Assembly (NCBI GenBank): GCA_965278995.1
Contig: OZ257136.1
Coordinates: 4,092,001 to 4,156,000 of the forward strand
Direction of reading: 5' to 3'
Length of the DNA: 64,000 nt
Origin: JADJYF01 sp965278995
GTDB lineage: Bacteria > Pseudomonadota > Gammaproteobacteria > Ga0077536
A program made the position numbers and the translations under genes. Positions 1 through 6,518 of this stretch are shown in pieces; within the stretch, counting starts at the first letter, position 1, and each line of letters begins with the position of its first letter. The notes beneath the pieces are model-generated. The model was not told the DNA's origin and did no database searches. It saw only the letters and a list, made by a program, of their open reading frames with translations.

Positions 1-331
1 CTACCCCGGAACGCCGGTTCTTTAATTACGACATTCGCCACAGCAGCTCCGTGCGCTCGTGAAATGTAGCGCAGTATTCTTGCAAAGCACCAACACTCGT
101 ACCATAGACCTGTAGCTCTGCCACGGCACTAGCCCGACCTCAAGCCCACAACTCACCAGTGCTCGTGCCTAAGACTATAGGGACCGGCAGCAACGGCTAG
201 CCGACCTCTATTCTTCCGATCGCGGCGTAAGCGATCAACGCGGCGCCAGCAGCTGACCATATCGTTTCAAGGAGCAAATAATCTCAAGAGCCTGAATAGC
301 GCCACGAGCTATTGTTCTTCGCGTGCTCTAA
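1..331 (-). other. Integron cassette 8 (partial), no supported gene; second copy of cassette 5
   Basis: Counted from attI this is the eighth cassette. It starts at the core site near 331 and runs off the left end before its own attC. Positions 1-331 match 1389-1719 without indels; the only differences are 12 substitutions between 198 and 262. No open frame with a plausible start and stop spans it on either strand. It could carry an RNA, a promoter or nothing. Confidence 0.7.
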
Positions 332-394
332 CGTGCCCTTGAGCTGCGCCGGAGTGCGAAGCACGGAGGCGTCAGCTCGAAGGGCTGGTTAGGC
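326..394 (-). repeat. attC site of cassette 7
   Basis: 69 bp from the left core (ending TAAC at 332) to GTTAGGC at 388-394. Its outer arms differ from the majority type but still pair with each other (AGCTG with CAGCT, CTT with AAG), so the changes are compensatory. The right arm has the extra unpaired bases that set the minus-strand orientation. The left core departs from RYYYAAC at its first base. Confidence 0.88.
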
Positions 395-485
395 GTTGCA
401 TCGAAATGGTGAACCACCGAGATTGGTCGAAGCGCATTAATAACAGCGCCTGCTCGGGAATGCTTGCCCAGTAGCCAATTGACGA

Positions 486-839
486 TCACGATTGTTCTTT
501 ACTACGAATCTGAAACGAGAATAGCCGCAGATTGCGACCGATGCCATACCTAGCGATTAGGCTGACGTTTCTCAAATAGCGGCCTACGAATGCAACACAG
601 ATAGTGGTTTTGGGATTAGTGTGTTTCTGCTTCGCGCGGTGTCGGACGAAGCCGCTCGCGAGGCGCGCAACGACACGGCTAACCGATCCGACGAACGATC
701 TCGCCTCGCCAACCGCAAAGAGAACCCGCGCGACAGAATAGCTACAATATATTTCGACCAGCGGCGCCAAGTTGGCTTTAGCATTCGCCACGGCAAGGTT
801 CCGACAGCGTTCGAACAGATGTTGCATTGTTCGTCTCAC
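486..839 (-). CDS. Hypothetical protein in cassette 7 (doubtful)
   Basis: A 117-residue frame with a GTG start, or an ATG four codons later, fills most of cassette 7 and runs in cassette orientation. The product is rich in Arg, Ser and Val, has no recognised motif, and shows no clear Shine-Dalgarno. A shorter plus-strand frame (621-848) overlaps it. In favour: it lies between two attC sites and points the right way. Against: the composition looks like translated non-coding sequence. About 90 bp between its stop and the attC carries nothing visible. Confidence 0.3.
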   Translation of the reverse strand: MRRTMQHLFERCRNLAVANAKANLAPLVEIYCSYSVARVLFAVGEARSFVGSVSRVVARLASGFVRHRAKQKHTNPKTTICVAFVGRYLRNVSLIARYGIGRNLRLFSFQIRSKEQS

Positions 840-885
840 ACGCCTTAATCTAGATCGGTGTCGCGCCTCTAGATCTTGAAGCGAC

Positions 886-954
886 GCCTAACGTGCCGTT
901 CAGCGGCGCCGGAGTGCGAAGCACGTAGGCGTCCGCTGCAACGGCTGGTTAGAT
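886..954 (-). repeat. attC site of cassette 6
   Basis: 69 bp, GCCTAAC at 886-892 to GTTAGAT at 948-954. Its arms have their own variant pairs (CAGCGG with CCGCTG, GTT with AAC) that keep the stem while differing from the neighbouring sites. The unpaired base in the right arm is G on the minus strand rather than C. Confidence 0.9.
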
Positions 955-1287
955 GGCGCTTGCATGAGCCGCCGACCTTTCTTGATGTACGGCGTATGTT
1001 GCCACAGGCCAGGTCGAGCTTGAGCCTTTCAAGTGCCACCTGAAATTAAAATCCGTAGATCGCACTGCCTGGGTCGCTGACTCGGCGCCACCGACCGAAA
1101 AAACCAGCCAACTCGCACTTCGCCGATTGACGACGCGGATCGGGCGCGACGTAGAACGCCGGCCTAGCCCGACGTTACTTACGCCAATCGGTTCACGATT
1201 GCCTTTCCGTAAGCCTCTTGCCATTGCGTCTTGCGAAACCTGCACGGTGTTATTGTCGCCGTAGTTCTTGAAAACCATTCGCGCCAT
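949..1287 (-). CDS. Hypothetical protein in cassette 6 (doubtful)
   Basis: A 112-residue frame spans the whole cassette. Its first ATG is formed partly by the core site itself (the T of TTAGATG), and its stop TAA is the one inside the attC core GCCTAAC-type sequence. A second ATG three codons in would start inside the cassette. No Shine-Dalgarno, membrane segment or known motif is seen. The middle is rich in Arg and Ser. It is the best frame in the cassette, but may be chance. Confidence 0.3.
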   Translation of the reverse strand: MARMVFKNYGDNNTVQVSQDAMARGLRKGNREPIGVSNVGLGRRSTSRPIRVVNRRSASWLVFSVGGAESATQAVRSTDFNFRWHLKGSSSTWPVATYAVHQERSAAHASAI

Positions 1288-1354
1288 CTAACGTGCCGAT
1301 GAGCGGCGTTGGAGTGCGTAGCACGGAAACGTCCGCTCGATTGGCTGGTTAGAG
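1286..1354 (-). repeat. attC site of cassette 5
   Basis: 69 bp, ATCTAAC at 1286-1292 (exact RYYYAAC) to GTTAGAG at 1348-1354. It belongs to the majority arm type also seen at 1714, 2165 and 3211. The apical stem is GTGC/GCAC. Confidence 0.92.
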
Positions 1355-1719
1355 CACGCTTTCTTCATGGCCGTTACCACCTTCTCGGCTACCCCGGAAC
1401 GCCGGTTCTTTAATTACGACATTCGCCACAGCAGCTCCGTGCGCTCGTGAAATGTAGCGCAGTATTCTTGCAAAGCACCAACACTCGTACCATAGACCTG
1501 TAGCTCTGCCACGGCACTAGCCCGACCTCAAGCCCACAACTCACCAGTGCTCGTGCCTAAGACTATAGGGACCGGCAGCAACGGCCAGCCGGCCTCTATT
1601 TTTCCGATCGCGGCTTGTGGGACCAACTCGGCGCAAGCAGCTGACCACACCGTTTCAAGGAGCAAATAATCTCAAGAGCCTGAATAGCGCCACGAGCTAT
1701 TGTTCTTCGCGTGCTCTAA
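1292..1719 (-). other. Integron cassette 5, no supported gene; near-identical copy of cassette 8
   Basis: This is a complete cassette between core sites, including its attC at the left. Nucleotides 1389-1719 reappear at 1-331. Reading the minus strand from the core site I find only short, interrupted frames and nothing with a convincing start. Two cassettes (6 and 7) separate the copies, so this is not a simple tandem duplication. A non-coding role or a very short peptide cannot be excluded. Confidence 0.75.
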
Positions 1720-1782
1720 CGTGCCGATGAGCGGCGTTGGAGTGCGAAGCACGGAAACGTCCGCTCGATTGGCTGGTTAGGT
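1714..1782 (-). repeat. attC site of cassette 4
   Basis: 69 bp, CTCTAAC at 1714-1720 to GTTAGGT at 1776-1782. Almost identical to the site at 1286, with GAA instead of GTA in the apical loop. Confidence 0.92.
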
Positions 1783-1816
1783 GCAATTCTTTTCTTTGAT
1801 TTCGGAGCAACCGAAT

Positions 1817-2161
1817 TCACGACAGAGTCGGCAGTTTTGATGCGCATAATGCCTTTACTGAAGGATACCATTCCGTGTCTTGGCTAAAATACTCACTATC
1901 TAAGCGCACGAATCCCCATTGCGCTTCGCGATGGTCACGGCCTCGATCGCAGTAAATTGCTCCTACCTGCTGATTATCAAACTCGGCAAACACCCAGGCA
2001 ACATAGACATCTTTTCTCCCAGCGTTCCAGATGATGTGTTTCGGATATGGCGGCACAAAGGTGTCTCGCACTATAGCTCGGATCGCTGATTCTTCTATTT
2101 GGCTTGGCTCAACTTCAACGAGCGCCATGAACGTAGCCAGAGGAAGCGGTTCTGGACCCAT
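1817..2161 (-). CDS. Hypothetical cassette-encoded protein, about 103-114 aa
   Basis: The frame begins 8 nt inside the cassette, as gene-cassette ORFs usually do, and ends 35 bp before the attC. An alternative start is the second Met (residue 12). The product is soluble, acidic and rich in aromatic residues (several Trp and Tyr), with no signal peptide or membrane segment. I recognise no family. Its composition looks like a real folded protein, unlike the frames in cassettes 6 and 7. It would be expressed from a promoter near attI through three upstream cassettes, unless it has its own. Confidence 0.6.
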   Translation of the reverse strand: MGPEPLPLATFMALVEVEPSQIEESAIRAIVRDTFVPPYPKHIIWNAGRKDVYVAWVFAEFDNQQVGAIYCDRGRDHREAQWGFVRLDSEYFSQDTEWYPSVKALCASKLPTLS

Positions 2162-2164
2162 TGC

Positions 2165-2233
2165 ACCTAACGTGCCGATGAGCGGCGTTGGAGCGCGTAG
2201 CGCGGAAACGTCCGCTCGATTGGCTGGTTAGGC
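2165..2233 (-). repeat. attC site of cassette 3
   Basis: 69 bp, ACCTAAC at 2165-2171 to GTTAGGC at 2227-2233. Majority arm type. The apical stem is GCGC/GCGC where the sites at 1286 and 1714 have GTGC/GCAC, a compensatory change. Confidence 0.93.
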
Positions 2234-2713
2234 ATCGCGCCCTTCCGTTTCCTCCGCGTCTGAATCACTGTACATCCACGCGACGCACGCCCCGCAAATG
2301 GCCGCCGAGTCGGAGGCAAAGAAGCGATTCACATCCCTATATGACTTGCCGCAGAATGAACATTCTGTTTGATTTGGCGGGTCCGCCGATTCTCCGAAAT
2401 CGTATTTCGCTTGGTCCTCTTTTGGCAAGAGAAATACCAATCTGTCTTCGTGCTCTTCGAGCTCGAACCTGAATCCGTTCTCCCGAAGATACGACTCGAA
2501 TTCGCGCGCAGCTGTTCTCGTATTGAACCAGCTGAAATACCACGGGTAACATGAGTCTCGAATTTTATGGGCTATGTCGTTTATTTGGTGCCATCGGTCT
2601 TCGTCACAACGAACAGTTCCATCTGCAGCTAGGAATTCGCCAAATCCGCGTTCTTCGAGTTGTTTTACGAACCGATGTTGAAGTTCGCGGTTCCGAAAGC
2701 GAAGAGTGGGCAT
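2228..2713 (-). CDS. Cassette-encoded protein with a C-terminal ClpX-like C4 zinc-finger motif
   Basis: 161 residues. Seen: near residues 118-146 the pattern CxxC-x(20)-CxxC occurs, with the spacing and flavour (CSFCGKS ... ICGACV) of the ClpX N-terminal zinc-binding domain. The first 115 residues are charged and aromatic with no recognised motif. The stop TAA lies in the attC core. The start is 15 nt inside the cassette. Known: in ClpX this domain dimerises and binds substrates and adaptors. Inference: the protein may mimic or bind such a module, for example as a Clp adaptor or inhibitor; equally it may only share a structural zinc knuckle. There is no AAA+ motif, so it is not a ClpX fragment. 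Confidence 0.75.
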   Translation of the reverse strand: MPTLRFRNRELQHRFVKQLEERGFGEFLAADGTVRCDEDRWHQINDIAHKIRDSCYPWYFSWFNTRTAAREFESYLRENGFRFELEEHEDRLVFLLPKEDQAKYDFGESADPPNQTECSFCGKSYRDVNRFFASDSAAICGACVAWMYSDSDAEETEGRDA

Positions 2714-2721
2714 AGCGTGAT

Positions 2722-2790
2722 GCCTAACGCGCCGATGAGCGGCGCCGGAGTGCGAAGCACGGAGGCGTCCGCTCGATTGGCTTGTTAGAA
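2722..2790 (-). repeat. attC site of cassette 2
   Basis: 69 bp, GCCTAAC at 2722-2728 to GTTAGAA at 2784-2790. The inner arm is GGCGCC.../...GGAGGCG where majority sites have GCGTTGG/GGAAACG, which is again compensatory. Confidence 0.92.
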
Positions 2791-3216
2791 AGCGCTCTTA
2801 GTTTCCTGATGACCACGGCGAGATCCCCTGTTGCCCGAAACCAGCGAATGAAAATGATAGCAGTGCAATGGGTTTTAGGATGCAGAATAATGCAGTGCAC
2901 GATGCTGGAAATGGCAGCAGTCGGGTCTGTAACCTTTCATGTCGCCAACGCTGGTTTGGCCCGCGCAACTCAGGCTCCGCCTACAGGTAAATCGCCGACT
3001 CGTACCGGTCCAGTGCCCATGACACCGAGGCGCGCCCAAAGCAGAAGACTTAACCCAACGGCACCGCACTACCAAAGCTATGCGCTGACGTTACCGCAAG
3101 CAAATTTCGATATCGACGGGGCAAGCCTGTTTGGCGTTCGTACGTCGTAGACCTTACCTCGATGCGTTTCTGCAATGCGCCGTTACCGCCGGCACACTTG
3201 TCTTGGCGATTTCTAA
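2728..3216 (-). other. Integron cassette 2, no supported gene
   Basis: About 420 bp between attC sites. Frames on the minus strand are short and interrupted (for instance 66 codons at 2875-3075). The longest frame, 122 codons on the plus strand at 2782-3150, starts inside the attC and runs against cassette orientation. None has a ribosome-binding site or a recognisable product. It may be non-coding, or hold a gene broken by mutation. Confidence 0.6.
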
Positions 3217-3279
3217 CGTGCCGATGAGCGGCGTTGGAGCGCGCAGCGCGGAAACGTCCGCTCGATTGGCTGGTTAGGC
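3211..3279 (-). repeat. attC site of cassette 1
   Basis: 69 bp, TTCTAAC at 3211-3217 to GTTAGGC at 3273-3279. Majority arm type, with GCGC/GCGC apical stem and GCA loop. Its right core supplies the stop codon of the preceding gene. Confidence 0.93.
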
Positions 3280-3828
3280 ACCTGACACCCACCTGATTAA
3301 TTGTGCGACGAGGTAGAGGACCGTTACTAAGCCGACTCCGATTAACGCCCATAAAATTGTGATCACGGGTTTTGATAGTTGGACCGTGGGTAAGACATTT
3401 AGGATTCTTATCGGGCCATCATCTGTCTCCAGATGAGTGTTCACCTGCTCCCACGTAAGGGGCGGGAAGTACAGATACGTTATCGTTAGTTGCTTCTTTG
3501 GGATAAGGACGGGAATTCGGATTTCCTTTCCACCGCGCGGTAGGTCGTCTACCGTGAATTGCGTGTCTGGAGATATCTGGAAGTCGGGAAGGACGTTGTG
3601 TCCGATGCGAACGTTGTTAGCTGCCTTTCCGCCTGCGTTCCTCAGCACTACAGAGTGGCTCCCTACGGCAAATGGCTCATTCTCTCGTATTAAATTTATT
3701 CCAGACACGTGACCAAGAAAGGCGACTACTCGAGGCCGACTATCGAGGAGGTGTTTAGCGCCGGCGCCAGCAAATGCGCCCAAGATCGGGCCGGCTAGCT
3801 TTATGAGGAGATTCCAGTCCAACGACAT
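3274..3828 (-). CDS. Membrane-anchored hypothetical protein in cassette 1
   Basis: 184 residues. Seen: a moderately hydrophobic N-terminal stretch (about residues 5-28, Gly/Ala-rich) and a strongly hydrophobic segment near the C-terminus (about 154-176, ending in a short RW-containing tail). Between them is a beta-rich region with an asparagine/glycine-rich stretch that could be an immunoglobulin-like fold. The stop TAA is the one in the attC core. As the first cassette after attI, it should be the best expressed from an integron promoter. No family is recognised; a membrane-bound sensor or immunity-type protein is conceivable but unsupported. Confidence 0.65.
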   Translation of the reverse strand: MSLDWNLLIKLAGPILGAFAGAGAKHLLDSRPRVVAFLGHVSGINLIRENEPFAVGSHSVVLRNAGGKAANNVRIGHNVLPDFQISPDTQFTVDDLPRGGKEIRIPVLIPKKQLTITYLYFPPLTWEQVNTHLETDDGPIRILNVLPTVQLSKPVITILWALIGVGLVTVLYLVAQLIRWVSGA

Positions 3829-3856
3829 ATAAAGTTCCGAGGGGCTTGATTCAGGT

Positions 3857-3935
3857 GCCTAACAGTGAAATAGACAGAATCATTAAATAGTGTGATAGGC
3901 AGCGTGTGTCTAGATCCGTAATGACGGATTTCGTA
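3857..3935 (-). other. attI region and first-cassette junction
   Basis: The complement of GCCTAAC at 3857-3863 reads GTTAGGC on the minus strand. This is the core site at which the first cassette is joined, so recombination would fall between 3863 and 3862. No partner attC arm lies to its right, as expected for attI. The 150 bp up to the integrase start must contain the rest of attI and the divergent promoters. I could not identify these promoters with confidence, and no CTGT-N8-ACAG LexA box is visible. Confidence 0.7.
3914..3929. promoter_or_regulatory. Inverted repeat between attI and intI
   Basis: ATCCGT-AATG-ACGGAT is a perfect 6-bp dyad, 51 bp from the attI core and 85 bp upstream of the integrase start. 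It could be an accessory integrase-binding site or an operator for intI or the cassette promoter. There is no direct evidence for either. Confidence 0.35.
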
Positions 3936-4013
3936 TAGTGCTTTCTGGTTGGTTATAGATTAGCTGGTCAGCTTGGCGATTTCATCTCTCATGCCGAACA
4001 AGGAGGTTCGACT

Positions 4014-5414
4014 ATGGGCGTGCTGGAGGCACTTGGTGCGGATAGATCGTTTTGGAATCGTTACTTTGCTCTCCTGCTGAAAGCAGGAGTCTCTGAGCAG
4101 ACTGTTCGCTGGTACACCGTTAGTGCCGAGCGATATCTGAAAGAACATCCTAAGCTTCCGATTACTGCACATGGTCCGGATGTCGTTGCCCGTTGGTTGG
4201 CGCGACTGGGAGGAGATAAACGGCTCAAGGATTGGCAATTTCGACAATCCGTGAACGCGCTTGAATTTCTCTTTGATCGCCACCTGGGGGCACCGTGGGC
4301 GCGTGCTTTTGACTGGGCTTACTGGCGGAACTCTGCCCAGACCTTGTCTGAACGCCATCCGACCATAGCGCGCCAGGCGGCGAGCTCCGTCGCATTTCCC
4401 TCTGCCCGCGGGAGCCGGCTGGAGGGGGCGACACTCGAATCTCTACGCGCGCTGTTTCCGGACTTGATCAAGCGGCTTATCACCGAAATCCGGCGTCGCG
4501 GCTACTCTATCCGTACAGAACAGGCCTATGAACAATGGGCCTGCAGGTACATTGGCTTTCACGGCGGGCGTGACCCGAGGGAATGTACCGGGGCTGATAT
4601 TGTGCGTTTTCTCGAGTATCTTGCTGTTGAGCGCACAGTTGCCGTTAATACGCAGAATCAGGCGCTGAATGCGCTGGTCTTCTTCTACGCGCAGGCCTTG
4701 GGCACGGAACTCGGGGAGTTGGAAGGTTTCGCGCGAGCGCAACGCCCACGGCGTTTACCTGTGGTCCTTACCCGCGACGAGGTCCGGAATCTGGTGGGGG
4801 CAGTTCGAGGAACGCATCATTTGATGGTGCGTTTACTCTATGGCACGGGTATCCGGTTGATGGAATGCATTCGACTGCGTATCAAAGACATCGATTTTGG
4901 CTACCAGCAGATAACTGTGCGCAGTGGCAAGGGTGGAAAAGATCGCGTTGTCCCGTTGCCCTCGGCGATAGTCGACGATCTCACCGTTCATTTGACCACT
5001 GTGCGAGCGCAATTCAATCAGGACGTAGCGAATGGTTTCGGTGAAGTGTTCATGCCAGACGCGCTGTCCCGTAAATATCCGACAGCGGCACGGGAATGGG
5101 CTTGGCAATATGTCTTCCCGAGTGGCCGTCTCTCGGTCGACCCGCGCTCCAGTAAAACTCGGCGACATCACTTGCACGAGAATGGATTACAGCGTGCTAT
5201 CCAGCGGGCTACGCGAGTAGCGCGCATAGATAAGAAGGTTAGCACGCACACATTGCGTCACTCGTTCGCAACCCATTTGCTCGAAGCCGGTTACGACATC
5301 CGCACAGTTCAGGAACTGCTCGGGCACTCCGACGTATCAACAACCATGATCTACACCCATGTCCTCAATCGAGGTGGCAAAGGTGTACAAAGTCCACTGG
5401 ATACTCTGAAATAG
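4014..5414 (+). CDS. intI: Integron integrase (tyrosine recombinase) with a long N-terminal extension
   Basis: Site-specific recombinase that inserts and excises cassettes at attI x attC. Of 466 residues, the catalytic set is visible: R281, K306, H412, R415, H438 and Y447. The insert that separates IntI from XerC/D lies at about 341-386 (FMPDALSRKY...WQYVFPS). A strong Shine-Dalgarno (AAGGAGG, 4000-4006) fixes the start at 4014. Known: most IntI are about 320-340 aa. Here about 130 extra residues precede the usual core-binding domain (about 148-235), and residues 12-46 resemble it (G-S-x-x-T...W...RY), suggesting a second SAM-like DNA-binding module. The gene is intact and divergent from the array, the standard arrangement. 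It converges with the pilus ATPase gene 18 bp downstream. Confidence 0.95.
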   Translation: MGVLEALGADRSFWNRYFALLLKAGVSEQTVRWYTVSAERYLKEHPKLPITAHGPDVVARWLARLGGDKRLKDWQFRQSVNALEFLFDRHLGAPWARAFDWAYWRNSAQTLSERHPTIARQAASSVAFPSARGSRLEGATLESLRALFPDLIKRLITEIRRRGYSIRTEQAYEQWACRYIGFHGGRDPRECTGADIVRFLEYLAVERTVAVNTQNQALNALVFFYAQALGTELGELEGFARAQRPRRLPVVLTRDEVRNLVGAVRGTHHLMVRLLYGTGIRLMECIRLRIKDIDFGYQQITVRSGKGGKDRVVPLPSAIVDDLTVHLTTVRAQFNQDVANGFGEVFMPDALSRKYPTAAREWAWQYVFPSGRLSVDPRSSKTRRHHLHENGLQRAIQRATRVARIDKKVSTHTLRHSFATHLLEAGYDIRTVQELLGHSDVSTTMIYTHVLNRGGKGVQSPLDTLK

Positions 5415-5432
5415 TCAGGCGCCGTCGCCCGC

Positions 5433-6491
5433 TCAACCAAAATTGATCTTCGCTTCCAGATTCGTCCGCGAGTCGGCATTCGAGAGCGCTTCTTCCAGTG
5501 AGATGCGCTCGTCTTTCAGCAGTTGATGCAGCGCCATGTCAAATGTCTGCATGCCACGCTGGCCGCTGCCTTCCATCGCCTCTTTCAGCGAATAGAGTTC
5601 GCCTTTGAGGATGAGGTCGCCAATGTGCGGTGTGTTGACCAGGATCTCGATGGCGGCGACGCGTTTGCCGTCGACTCCTTTGACGAGTCGTTGCGAGACC
5701 ACGGCGCGCAGGTTGATCGATAGATCCATGAACAGCTGCTTGTGGAGATCCTGCGGAAACAGGTTGATGACGCGCTCCATCGCCTGATTGGCATTGTTGG
5801 CGTGCAGTGTCGAAATGGCGAGATGCCCCGTGTTGCACAATTCCAGCGCCGCTTCCATCGTTTCGCGGTCGCGAATTTCGCCAATCAAGATGACATCCGG
5901 CGCTTCGCGCAGCGAGGCGCGCAGCGCATTGCGATAAGAGAGCGTGTCGACGCCGACTTCGCGCTGGTTCACGATTGATTTGATATTCGGGTGCGAGAAC
6001 TCGACCGGGTCTTCGATGGTGAGAATATGCCCGGTCATCGCCTTGTTGCGTTCGTTGATCATGGCGGCGAGCGTAGTCGATTTACCTGAGCCGGTTGCAC
6101 CGACCATCAACAGCAGCCCGCGCTTCTGCATGATGAGTTCGCTCAGAATATCTGGCAGCCCGAGCTGGTGTATCTCGGGGATCTCTGCCGGTATGCGTCT
6201 CAGGACGATACCGACTTCACCGCGCTGCCGGAATACGTTGACGCGGAACCGCGCTGACTTGTCCTCAAGCGCGATGGCGAAATCGCACTCCATCGTTTCC
6301 TCGAACGTGCGGATCTGGCGTTCGTTCATGATGCCGTAAGCGGCAGCCTTGGCAACGTCACTGGTCAGCACCGTCTTGCCGACCGAATTGATCGACCCTT
6401 CTATCTTGACTTTGACGGGCGAGCCGACTGTGAAGAACAGGTCCGACCCGGTCTTGTCACGCAGCAGATTGAGATACGGTGTGATATCCAT
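5433..6491 (-). CDS. PilT/PilU-family twitching motility ATPase (third paralogue)
   Basis: Hexameric AAA-like ATPase of the type IV pilus, predicted to act on the cytoplasmic face of the pilus base. 352 residues: Walker A GATGSGKST at about 131-139, a degenerate Walker B (VILIGEIRD) and a His box (TGHLAISTLHA). It resembles PilU more than PilT. A GGAG Shine-Dalgarno lies before the ATG. It follows a pilU-like gene by 27 bp on the same strand, so the three ATPases probably form one transcript. Whether it supports retraction or is a PilU duplicate cannot be told from sequence. Confidence 0.88.
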   Translation of the reverse strand: MDITPYLNLLRDKTGSDLFFTVGSPVKVKIEGSINSVGKTVLTSDVAKAAAYGIMNERQIRTFEETMECDFAIALEDKSARFRVNVFRQRGEVGIVLRRIPAEIPEIHQLGLPDILSELIMQKRGLLLMVGATGSGKSTTLAAMINERNKAMTGHILTIEDPVEFSHPNIKSIVNQREVGVDTLSYRNALRASLREAPDVILIGEIRDRETMEAALELCNTGHLAISTLHANNANQAMERVINLFPQDLHKQLFMDLSINLRAVVSQRLVKGVDGKRVAAIEILVNTPHIGDLILKGELYSLKEAMEGSGQRGMQTFDMALHQLLKDERISLEEALSNADSRTNLEAKINFG

Positions 6492-6518
6492 GTTGGCTCC
6501 AGCGACGCGCGCCCGCGA

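Larger units (their letters stand above)
1..5414. mobile_element. Chromosomal integron: integrase, attI and a cassette array running off the left edge
   Basis: Seen: a tyrosine recombinase with the integron-specific insert (4014-5414, +), an attI-type core junction at 3857-3863, and seven 69-bp imperfect inverted repeats bounded by GTTRRRY/RYYYAAC-like cores. The extra unpaired bases lie in the right arm (L'' on the minus strand), so cassettes read leftwards, away from the integrase, and the convincing cassette ORFs are on the minus strand. Known: attC sites this uniform in size and sequence are typical of sedentary chromosomal integrons. At least eight cassettes are present; the eighth is cut by the window edge. 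Confidence 0.93.

Noticed and set aside
2782..3150. 122-codon plus-strand frame in cassette 2
   Set aside because: Starts within the attC site, opposes cassette orientation, and has no recognisable product.
1..3863. CRISPR array from regularly repeated sequences
   Set aside because: Repeats are 69-bp attC sites at irregular spacing with integron cores and an adjacent integrase, not CRISPR repeats.
3864..4013. Search for a LexA (SOS) box upstream of intI
   Set aside because: No CTGT-N8-ACAG match was found; not annotated.
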